From Bacteroidota bacterium (GTDB taxonomy: Bacteria; Bacteroidota; Bacteroidia; Bacteroidales; Rikenellaceae): DNA of 54,440 nucleotides. The position numbers were made by a program, and so were the translations under genes. The notes beneath the pieces were generated by a model. It was not told where the DNA came from. It ran no database searches and worked only from the letters and a program-made list of their open reading frames with translations. Each line of letters begins with the position of its first letter. Positions within the stretch are counted from its first letter, which is position 1. Below, in pieces: positions 41,962 to 49,208 of this stretch. The DNA is taken from positions 1-54,440 of the forward strand of contig JAEZPN010000017.1 in NCBI GenBank assembly GCA_023413645.1, written 5' to 3'.

Positions 41962-44097
41962 TTACTCGCCAATCTTTGCGCGACGTGAGTGCCAGATGAA
42001 GTATGCGATAATCGCCACATACATCACGATGCCGAGGTACTCAGCACCCATAGAACCAGCCCAGCCACCGAGAGTGAGGTTTGCACCTGTGAATGCTATG
42101 ATAGCACTTACTACGCCCATGAGAGCACCACCAGCGATGAAACCTGAAGCGATGAGCGTACCGCGGTTGTTGTTTGCCTTAGCCTTCTCAGGGTTCTTGT
42201 GACGGTTAACAGCCCAGTTTACCAAACCACCAACAACGAGAGGTGCGTTAAGGTTCATAGGGATAAACATACCGAGTGCGAAGGGCAATGCGGGAACATT
42301 GATGAGTGTGAGCACAAGAATAAGACCTGCACCGATGCCGTAGAGCAACCATGGTGTGACACCACCGGTCATCAAAGGCTTAATAACCGCTGCCATAGCA
42401 TTTGCCTGGGGTGCTGCGAGCTCGCTGTTACCAGCAAAGCCGTAAGTCTCGTTCATGATGATCATAACGCCCGCAACAGTAGCTGCCGAAACGAATGTAC
42501 CAACGAACTTCCATGTCTGCTGCTTCTTGGGTGTTGTGCCGAGCCAGTAGCCCACCTTAAGGTCGGTGATAAAGCCACCCGCCATTGAGAGGGCTGTACA
42601 TACCACGCCACCAATTACAAGTGCTGCAATCATACCTGAGTTACCCTCCAAGCCGATTGATACAAGCACCAATGACGAGAGGATAAGGGTCATCAATGTC
42701 ATACCCGACACGGGGTTAGAGCCCACGATAGCGATTGCGTTAGCAGCAACCGTAGTGAAGAGGAATGCGATAACGAATACGATAGCCAAGGCCACTGCTG
42801 TCTGCATCCAGTTGCCAAGTACACCAAACTGGAAGAAGAAGAATGTTGCAACGAGTGCCGCGATGATAATCGAAAGGATAAGCTTCATAGAGATATCGCG
42901 CTGTGTGCGAGACTCTACGCCGACTGTCTTCTTACCCAAGAACTCGTTCTTTGCCAATACCAAGGCGCTCTTGATGATGCCCGCCTGGCGCACGATGCCG
43001 ATAAGACCTGCCATTGCGATACCACCGATACCGATAGGACGACCGATATATTTGTAGAGGTTCTCAGCTGTGAAGACCAAAGACTTCTGACTAAGCACGG
43101 TGTTATATGCTGTACCCTCAGCGTAGCCTGTAACCTCGAAGAAGTCAGCAGGGTTAGCCTGGATTGCTGCAATCTGTGCAGGATCTGTGATGCTGAAGAT
43201 TGTGATGAGCTGATCTGCCGAGAGCGTCTCGAAGATATCCTTACCCGAGTAGCCGAACATCTGCGCGAAGGCAAATGGGTCGACTATGTTCTCCACAGAG
43301 CCTACGAGGGGCACGATGAAGAACCAAACGAGTGCAGAACCCGCAGTGATGATAAGGGCATACTTCAAACCAATGATGTAACCCAAACCGAGCACCGCAG
43401 CCGAGGTGTTGATGCCAAACGCAAGCTTGAACTTCGTTGCGAGAGTCTGACCCCAACCCCAAATCTGTGTAGAGATAGCGCTTGACCATGCACCGAATGT
43501 CGACACTACAAAGTCGTAGAGACCACCGATGAGACCTGCTACCACGAGAATCTTAGCCTGAGAACCTCCCTTCTCACCCGACACGAGCACCTCTGTAGTT
43601 GCTGTAGCCTCGGGGAAGGGGTACTTACCGTGCATCTCCTTCACGAAGTACTTACGGAATGGAATCATGAGGGCGATACCCAAGATACCACCGAGCAATG
43701 ATGAGAGGAATACCTGATAGAAGTGAGCCTCGAGACCGAGGATGTAGAGTGCGGGGAGTGTGAAGATAGCACCCGCCACGATTACGCCCGACGAAGCACC
43801 GATACTCTGGATGATGACATTCTGTCCGAGCATATTCTTCTTACCACACATCTGGCCGATACCTACGGCGATGATGGCGATGGGAATAGCTGCCTCGAAT
43901 ACCTGACCAACCTTAAGGCCGAGATATGCTGCCGCAGCCGAGAAGATAACGGCCATAACAAGACCAAGGGTCACTGAGTAGGGGGTAACCTCGCGTGGCT
44001 GAGTATGCGCACCCATCACTGGCTGGTACTCCTCACCCGCCTTAAGTTCACGATAGGCGTTCTCTGGAAGTGAAGTTTTAATCTGTTCCTGTTGCAT
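41962..44097 (-). CDS. OPT-family oligopeptide transporter
   Basis: A 711-residue inner-membrane protein with about 15-16 hydrophobic helices, of the prokaryotic OPT (PTR2-unrelated) family. The N-terminus REVTPYSVTLGLVMAVIFSAAAAYLGLKVGQVFEAAIPIAI (core AAAAYLGLKVGQVFEAAIP) is highly typical, as are FPEATATTEVLV, GLYDFVVSTFGAW and the C-terminal GFIAGGALMGVVSA. Family members import oligopeptides or metal-chelate complexes by proton symport. The pepT gene just downstream argues for tripeptide or short-peptide import. It has a promoter-like sequence 40 bases upstream and is separated from miaB by a terminator. Confidence 0.95.
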   Translation of the reverse strand: MQQEQIKTSLPENAYRELKAGEEYQPVMGAHTQPREVTPYSVTLGLVMAVIFSAAAAYLGLKVGQVFEAAIPIAIIAVGIGQMCGKKNMLGQNVIIQSIGASSGVIVAGAIFTLPALYILGLEAHFYQVFLSSLLGGILGIALMIPFRKYFVKEMHGKYPFPEATATTEVLVSGEKGGSQAKILVVAGLIGGLYDFVVSTFGAWSSAISTQIWGWGQTLATKFKLAFGINTSAAVLGLGYIIGLKYALIITAGSALVWFFIVPLVGSVENIVDPFAFAQMFGYSGKDIFETLSADQLITIFSITDPAQIAAIQANPADFFEVTGYAEGTAYNTVLSQKSLVFTAENLYKYIGRPIGIGGIAMAGLIGIVRQAGIIKSALVLAKNEFLGKKTVGVESRTQRDISMKLILSIIIAALVATFFFFQFGVLGNWMQTAVALAIVFVIAFLFTTVAANAIAIVGSNPVSGMTLMTLILSSLVLVSIGLEGNSGMIAALVIGGVVCTALSMAGGFITDLKVGYWLGTTPKKQQTWKFVGTFVSAATVAGVMIIMNETYGFAGNSELAAPQANAMAAVIKPLMTGGVTPWLLYGIGAGLILVLTLINVPALPFALGMFIPMNLNAPLVVGGLVNWAVNRHKNPEKAKANNNRGTLIASGFIAGGALMGVVSAIIAFTGANLTLGGWAGSMGAEYLGIVMYVAIIAYFIWHSRRAKIGE

Positions 44098-44137
44098 AGT
44101 ATTGTGTTATTAGTAATTATATACGCATAGAATTGTA

Positions 44138-44167
44138 CAAAGATACGAAAAATATCCAAACATCAAA
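44138..44167 (-). promoter_or_regulatory. Promoter of the OPT transporter-pepT operon
   Basis: On the minus strand TTTG (44167-44164) and TATCTTTG (44145-44138) are 18 bases apart, slightly below the usual 19-21. Confidence 0.65.
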
Positions 44168-44197
44168 ACTCTCGCGTATAAAAATAGGTATAAAAGA

Positions 44198-44224
44198 AGG
44201 GGACATCCTTAAAGGACATCCCCT
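44198..44224 (-). terminator. Intrinsic terminator after miaB
   Basis: AGGGGA/TCCCCT outer stem, a small internal loop, and a TCCT/AGGA inner stem; on the minus strand it is followed by TTCTTTTATA. It sits 23 bases after the miaB stop codon. Confidence 0.8.
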
Positions 44225-44246
44225 ATTTTCGTGTTACTGAAGGCGA

Positions 44247-45599
44247 TTACTCAACCACCTCACCAAAGAGCGTTGCACTCGAACAGCCCGTGATGCGCAC
44301 CTTAACGTAGTCACCAACCTTGAAGTTGTGGCGGTCGAAAACAACCATCTTATTCTGCGATGTGCGGCCCGAGAGCTGCTCCTCGCTACGCTTAGATGTG
44401 CACTCTACAAGGATCTCGAACTCCTTGCCGATGTCGCGCTTGTTGCTCTCTTCCGAGAGTTTATTCTGCAAGTCGATAATCTCTGTCAAGCGGCGTGTCT
44501 TAACATCCTCGGGGATGTCGTCGCCGAGGTTACGCTGTGCGAATGTACCAGGACGCTCCGAGTACTTGAACATATAGGCGAAGTCGTAGCCCACCTCGCG
44601 CATAAGCGAGAGTGTTGCCTCGTGCTCCTCCTCCGTTTCGTGCGCAAAACCCGCAATGAGGTCGGTGGTGATAGCACAATCGGGCATGTAGCGACGTATA
44701 GCCTCAACACGCTCCAAGTACCACTCGCGAGTATATTTGCGGTTCATGCGCTTGAGCATCTCTGTTGAGCCCGACTGCGCAGGGAGGTGTATAGCACGGC
44801 AGATATTGGGCATCGACGCCATGGTCTCGAGGAGCTTGTCGCTAATATCCTTGGGGTGTGACGTAGCAAAGCGCACACGCAACAGAGGCGAAATCTCTGC
44901 CACCTGCTTCAACAACTCCGGAAAATCGACATCACCCGTGCGGTATGAGTTCACGTTCTGACCGAGAAGCGTCACCTCGCGGTAGCCATTCTCGAAGAGC
45001 GTACGTGCCTCAGCAACAATAGTTTTCGCATCGCGGCTACGCTCGATACCTCGTGTGTAGGGCACAACGCAGTATGAGCAGTAGTTGTTACAGCCACGCA
45101 TGATGGCGATAAAGGCACTCACGCCATTTCTATCGAGGCGAACGGGGGCAATCTCGGCGTATGTCTCCTCCTTCGAGAGCTCTACATTTACACCCGTAGA
45201 GCCACCATCAACCTCGCGAACAAGGCGTGGAAGGTCGCGGTATGAGTCGGGACCAGCAACGATGTCTACACCCGTGCCACCCTTTGTCAAATCCTCCTTT
45301 AGGCGCTCAGCCATACAGCCGATGATACCGATGATGAGCGAGGGTTTCTTCTTGCGCATGTGGCGCATCTCGCTCAAACGACCCCAGATGCGCTGCTCGG
45401 CATTATCGCGGATAGAGCAGGTGTTGATAAGCACGATGTCGGCCTCCTCAAGGCTCTCGGTATAGCGAAAGCCCTCCTGCTGCATGATAGATACCACGAT
45501 CTCCGAGTCGCCGACGTTCATCTGGCAACCATATGTCTCGATGTATAGTTTACGACCACTACCTGTGAGTGGTCGCAAATTATTGATATTTACGTTCAT
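44247..45599 (-). CDS. miaB: tRNA-2-methylthio-N6-dimethylallyladenosine synthase
   Basis: Radical-SAM methylthiotransferase acting on i6A37 of tRNAs. The 450-residue protein has the N-terminal iron-sulfur domain (YIETYGCQMNVGDSEIV, NTCSIRDNAEQR, IGIIGCMAER), the radical SAM cluster motif CNNYCSYC in MRGCNNYCSYCVVPYTRG, YSERPGTFAQRNLGDDIPED and a C-terminal TRAM domain (VLVECTSKRSEEQLSGRTSQ onward). Complete. It lies downstream of yitT on the same strand with a 168-base gap occupied by a long palindrome. Confidence 0.97.
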   Translation of the reverse strand: MNVNINNLRPLTGSGRKLYIETYGCQMNVGDSEIVVSIMQQEGFRYTESLEEADIVLINTCSIRDNAEQRIWGRLSEMRHMRKKKPSLIIGIIGCMAERLKEDLTKGGTGVDIVAGPDSYRDLPRLVREVDGGSTGVNVELSKEETYAEIAPVRLDRNGVSAFIAIMRGCNNYCSYCVVPYTRGIERSRDAKTIVAEARTLFENGYREVTLLGQNVNSYRTGDVDFPELLKQVAEISPLLRVRFATSHPKDISDKLLETMASMPNICRAIHLPAQSGSTEMLKRMNRKYTREWYLERVEAIRRYMPDCAITTDLIAGFAHETEEEHEATLSLMREVGYDFAYMFKYSERPGTFAQRNLGDDIPEDVKTRRLTEIIDLQNKLSEESNKRDIGKEFEILVECTSKRSEEQLSGRTSQNKMVVFDRHNFKVGDYVKVRITGCSSATLFGEVVE

Positions 45600-45642
45600 A
45601 TACTTTATTAAAAGTGTTTAGGGATAAAACCCCTGGTAGTTA

Positions 45643-45766
45643 TAGAAATTGTATAATTGGAGTTAGTTTTAGGCATGCGAAACTCACGAAACCGCAGTTT
45701 ACTAAGCGTAAATGAGGATTTCGTGAGTGAGCATAACGCCAAAATAACCCAATTAGACGATTTCTA
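45643..45766. repeat. 124-base palindromic element, diverged relative of the structured elements
   Basis: The whole stretch is one imperfect inverted repeat: TAGAAATTGTATAATTGG at the left pairs with CCAATTAGACGATTTCTA at the right, and ACTCACGAAA with TTTCGTGAGT nearer the centre, around GTTTAC-taagc-GTAAAT. The size (124 bases), layered arms, 5-base loop region, and position directly on a TAA stop codon (yitT, 45770-45768) match the seven 128-base elements, but the core sequence differs. Confidence 0.75.
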
Positions 45767-45767
45767 A

Positions 45768-46787
45768 TTATTCGGTGGGCATTGCGTCCTCCTCAGGGAA
45801 TGGCTTAAAGCCCTGACCAAAGGTATCGTACGCATCGGTAACAACCACGAATGCACGAGGGTCGAACTCCTTAATCTTCTGCTGTACGCTGCGCACCTCA
45901 CGACGACTTACAACGAGGAAGATCATCTCCTTCTCATCCTGAGTGTACATACCCTTAGCCTTGAGGTAGGTACCGCCACGATCGAGGTCCTTAAGGATAT
46001 ACTCGCGCATAGCCTCAGAGTGCTCATTGCAGATGATATAGAGGAGTTTATCGCGTGAAGCACCGTCGATTGTATAACCCAAAATCTTAGCATTCACGAA
46101 GATACAAACGCCAGAGTAGAGCGACAAGAGGAGACCTGCACCCTCCTTACCATCGGGCAGACCAACGCCGAAGCCGATAACTACAAGACCGCTCAATACG
46201 ATAAGGGCATCAGAGAGAAGCACGCCATTTGCGAACTTCATCTTAGCGAACTTATGAAGGAGCATACCTGTAATATCTGTACCACCTGTTGCAGCGTTGT
46301 TGCGGATAACGATACCTACGCCAACACCACTCAAGCAACCACCGATGATAGCGGCAAGGAGCAAGTGATCTGAAAGGTCGATGTAACCGTTGAGAAGGAG
46401 CGTTGGGTCGAGTGCCTTGATAGCAGCCGAGTTAGGATATACGAGGTAGTCGAGCAAGTTCATAAGACCTGGAGTCACGAACGATGCGAAGATTGTACGA
46501 CCGCCGAGCTTACCACCAAAGATAAGTATAGCTGTGAGGATGAGGGGCACATCGAACATATAGCCGAAGGTACCAACCTGGATTGATGGGAAGAGATTGT
46601 GAAGCACCAAAGCGAGACCATAGATACCGCCAGGCACAAGTTTATAGGGGTTGATGAATACTACAAAAGCAAGTGCAACGAGCAAACAACCCAGAACAAT
46701 CTGTCCGATAGAAGACCACCAACGCCAATCAGTTACAGACTCTTTTGCAGAGACTGCCATGTCGGCAAAGCTAAATTTCAATTTCAT
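45768..46787 (-). CDS. yitT: YitT/DUF2179-family membrane protein
   Basis: A 339-residue protein with five to six predicted helices (QIVLGCLLVALAFVVFINPY, GGIYGLALVLHNL, LLLAAIIGGCLSGVGVGIVI, ALIVLSGLVVIGFGV) followed by a cytosolic C-terminal DUF2179 domain (residues about 235-325: SRDKLLYIICNEHSEAMREY, IFLVVSRREVRSVQQKI). The family is widespread and mostly uncharacterised; transport of a small solute has been suggested for related proteins. Start chosen at 46785-46787 because the predicted transcription start lies at about 46809 and because MKLKFSFADMA is the better N-terminus. Its stop codon borders the palindromic element. Confidence 0.9.
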   Translation of the reverse strand: MKLKFSFADMAVSAKESVTDWRWWSSIGQIVLGCLLVALAFVVFINPYKLVPGGIYGLALVLHNLFPSIQVGTFGYMFDVPLILTAILIFGGKLGGRTIFASFVTPGLMNLLDYLVYPNSAAIKALDPTLLLNGYIDLSDHLLLAAIIGGCLSGVGVGIVIRNNAATGGTDITGMLLHKFAKMKFANGVLLSDALIVLSGLVVIGFGVGLPDGKEGAGLLLSLYSGVCIFVNAKILGYTIDGASRDKLLYIICNEHSEAMREYILKDLDRGGTYLKAKGMYTQDEKEMIFLVVSRREVRSVQQKIKEFDPRAFVVVTDAYDTFGQGFKPFPEEDAMPTE

Positions 46788-46815
46788 AAATATGCAATTA
46801 TGTAGTTTTAACAAA

Positions 46816-46845
46816 CAAATTTAGACATTTTTTTTGAAACTGCAA
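46816..46845 (-). promoter_or_regulatory. Promoter of yitT (TTG-N19-TAAATTTG)
   Basis: On the minus strand TTG (46845-46843) and TAAATTTG (46823-46816) are 19 bases apart; the leader would be about 22 bases. Confidence 0.72.
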
Positions 46846-46908
46846 TATTTAGTCTCAATTTTTCCAATTATCGTCGCTTGAAGTGGGCGCAGGATTAGTG
46901 AGTATAAT

Positions 46909-46939
46909 TTTGTTATTTTCATTTTTTGTTTTAACTTTG
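46909..46939 (+). promoter_or_regulatory. Promoter of plsY (TTTG-N19-TAACTTTG)
   Basis: TTTG at 46909-46912 and TAACTTTG at 46932-46939. Its position excludes an upstream start codon at 46883 and supports the plsY start at 47003. Confidence 0.8.
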
Positions 46940-47002
46940 TATTGTGCGCCGGGATTATCCCATCAACATTTTCTCGGCTATAACCCTCAAAAACAGAATT
47001 TT

Positions 47003-47713
47003 ATGACATGGACATTTGAAATATGTATTATTGTAGCACTTATACTTATTGTTGCATATCTGCTTGGTTCAATACCAAGTGCCGTGTGGATTGGTAAGAA
47101 ATATTATGGCATAGATATTCGCGAACACGGCTCTAAAAATGCAGGCACAACCAATATGCTTCGCGTGTTGGGTAAGCGTGCCGCAGCCCCCGTATTCGTC
47201 ATCGACTTTCTCAAGGGTTACATCGCCGTAATTATCACAGGGCTTGCTCCCGTAAGCGAGGAGTGGGAGATTAATCTCCGACTTATCGCCACCGTAGCCG
47301 TTGTTTTGGGTCACATCTTCCCAATCTTTGCAGGCTTTAAAGGGGGCAAAGGTGTTGCTACAATCCTCGGTGCTGGTTTAGGCATATACACACCAATTTT
47401 GCTCATGTGCTTCGGTGTGTGGTGCTTCGTATTTGCCGTATGGCACTACGTGTCGCTCGCATCGATGGTGGCGGGATGCTGCTATCCCTTCTTTGTTACG
47501 ATATTTATGATCATGTCGGCCAAGCCCGAGACCCCCGTATTCAGCAGCATACCTTTTATCGTATTCTCGTGGTTGGTGGCAGTGATGCTCGTATGGACAC
47601 ACCGCAAGAATATCTCTCGCCTGCGCGATGGCACTGAGTCTCAGATACATCTTTGGGGTGCGGAGTCAAACCCAGAGAAGAAGGAAGAGGTAAAGGAAGA
47701 GGAGAAACAATAA
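47003..47713 (+). CDS. plsY: Glycerol-3-phosphate acyltransferase PlsY
   Basis: Transfers the acyl group of acyl-phosphate to glycerol-3-phosphate, the first step of phospholipid synthesis, in the inner membrane. The 236-residue protein has the three PlsY motifs: GSIPSAVWIGK, HGSKNAGTTNMLRVLG, and FKGGKGVATILGA, plus GHIFPIFAGF. The C-terminal 20 residues are charged (NPEKKEEVKEEEKQ). Start selected at 47003 from the promoter position and the family N-terminus; a longer frame begins 120 bases upstream but precedes the promoter. Followed after 18 bases by the M64 peptidase gene. Confidence 0.95.
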   Translation: MTWTFEICIIVALILIVAYLLGSIPSAVWIGKKYYGIDIREHGSKNAGTTNMLRVLGKRAAAPVFVIDFLKGYIAVIITGLAPVSEEWEINLRLIATVAVVLGHIFPIFAGFKGGKGVATILGAGLGIYTPILLMCFGVWCFVFAVWHYVSLASMVAGCCYPFFVTIFMIMSAKPETPVFSSIPFIVFSWLVAVMLVWTHRKNISRLRDGTESQIHLWGAESNPEKKEEVKEEEKQ

Positions 47714-47731
47714 CAACTTATATATATAATA

Positions 47732-49021
47732 ATGAGAAGATTTATCTGCTTTGCAGTGGCAATGCTCGCAGCATATGCGGTCAATGCCCAGGATTTCGAC
47801 ACCAACTTCAACGATGCTACGCTTCGCATCGACTATACACTCATGGGTAACGCCCACGAGCAGCATGTGGCACTCCGCGACATGAGTTCTACGGAGAACT
47901 GGTGGGGACGCCGCGTAAACCTCAGCAACGTGCCCTTAGAGGGAAATGGCGACCTTACGCTCTACGATGCCGAGACACGCGAGGTATTGTACAAAACATC
48001 GTTCTCGTCACTCTTCCAGGAGTGGATCACAACACCCGAGGCTGCGACAATAACCAAGAGCTTCGAGTTCACACTTCTTGTTCCCATGCCTCAGCGCGCT
48101 GCCATCGCCGAGATGGTGCTCCGCGACAACACTGGCAAGGAGAGCAAGCTTGCTCACACCATCGACCCCGCAGACGTGCTTATCCGCGACCGTAGCAACC
48201 AGCGCCCCGTACCCCACAGCTACACACACAAGGGTGGCGACTCTAAGGAGTGTATCGACGTTGTAATCCTCGCTGAGGGCTACCGCATCGACGAGATGGA
48301 CACATTCATGGAGGATGCCATGATTACCACATCGGAGATTCTCTCTTACGAGCCGTTCAAGAGCCACAAAGAGAAGTTTAATTTTATTGCGGTGTATAGC
48401 GCGTCTACCGACACTAATGTGAGCGTACCCCAGGAGGAGGCATGGTGCGACACTGCCATAGGTTCAAACTTCATGACATTCTACATGGAGCGCTACCTCA
48501 CTTCAGGCGAGGTATATGCGATGTACGATTTGGCTACGAACATCCCTTGCGAGCACTTTATAATCCTCGCAAACACAGGTACTTATGGTGGCGGAGGCAT
48601 CTACAACTCTTACACTCTCACAACAGCACACCACCCTGCATTCCGCCCCGTTGTGGTGCATGAGTTTGGTCACTCGTTTGGTGGCCTCGGTGACGAGTAT
48701 TTCTATGAGACTACCGACAATAATGACGAGATGCACTCACTCTCACACGAGCCATGGGAGCCCAACATCACTACACTCGTAGACTTCGAGTCGAAGTGGG
48801 CAGATATGGTAGCCGAGGGTATCGAGATTCCTACAAAGGTGACCGAGGAGCGCTCAGAGAACTACGTAGTAGGTGTCTATGAGGGTGGCGGTTATCGTTC
48901 TAAGGGCATCTATCGTCCTGTTGACGTATGCCGCATGCGCAACAACACAGCAGAGCGTTTCTGCCCCGTGTGCGAGCGCGCATTGGAGCGTGTGATTCTC
49001 CATCAGACCGTTAGCGAGTAA
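47732..49021 (+). CDS. Secreted M64-family metallopeptidase (IgA-peptidase-like)
   Basis: A 429-residue exported protein; the leader ends VNA before QDFDTNF. An N-terminal beta-sandwich domain (about 22-150) precedes the M64 catalytic domain, with zinc ligands His310 and His314 and catalytic Glu311 in VVHEFGHSFGGLGDEY; the Asp of GDEY is the likely third ligand, as in metzincin-like HExxHxxGxxD enzymes. SKECIDVVILAEGY and the conserved CRMRNNTAERFCPVC are family segments. The founding member cleaves human IgA, but most Bacteroidales paralogues have unknown targets. It is co-directional with plsY and ends at a terminator. Confidence 0.92.
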   Translation: MRRFICFAVAMLAAYAVNAQDFDTNFNDATLRIDYTLMGNAHEQHVALRDMSSTENWWGRRVNLSNVPLEGNGDLTLYDAETREVLYKTSFSSLFQEWITTPEAATITKSFEFTLLVPMPQRAAIAEMVLRDNTGKESKLAHTIDPADVLIRDRSNQRPVPHSYTHKGGDSKECIDVVILAEGYRIDEMDTFMEDAMITTSEILSYEPFKSHKEKFNFIAVYSASTDTNVSVPQEEAWCDTAIGSNFMTFYMERYLTSGEVYAMYDLATNIPCEHFIILANTGTYGGGGIYNSYTLTTAHHPAFRPVVVHEFGHSFGGLGDEYFYETTDNNDEMHSLSHEPWEPNITTLVDFESKWADMVAEGIEIPTKVTEERSENYVVGVYEGGGYRSKGIYRPVDVCRMRNNTAERFCPVCERALERVILHQTVSE

Positions 49022-49041
49022 TCACAACAAATCAGTTAAGG

Positions 49042-49072
49042 AGTGCTTGGCGAATTGCCAAGCACTTTTTTT
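49042..49072 (+). terminator. Intrinsic terminator after the M64 peptidase gene
   Basis: A perfect 10-bp stem AGTGCTTGGC/GCCAAGCACT with a 4-5-base loop, followed by TTTTTTT. Confidence 0.92.
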
Positions 49073-49117
49073 GTTAAATTACCATTTACGAATCACTCAT
49101 TCATAATTATTTTTTAT

Positions 49118-49125
49118 TATCTTTG
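49118..49125 (+). promoter_or_regulatory. Promoter -7 element (TATCTTTG) for valS
   Basis: TATCTTTG lies 83 bases before the valS ATG. The leader then contains 18- and 19-base runs of strictly alternating purine and pyrimidine (49131-49148, 49150-49168). No T-box-like features are visible. Confidence 0.6.
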
Positions 49126-49208
49126 TCGGTTGTGTGCACATATACGCAGGCGCATATATACGCGCGCAATGAAAACCCCGATTACAACAAACAAAAACAC
49201 AATAAGTT

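Noticed and set aside
46883..47002. N-terminal extension of PlsY from an upstream ATG
   Set aside because: A well-formed promoter lies inside this stretch, and the PlsY family starts at the later methionine.
49126..49208. T-box or other amino-acid riboswitch in front of valS
   Set aside because: The leader is too short and has none of the T-box motifs; such control is not usual in Bacteroidota.
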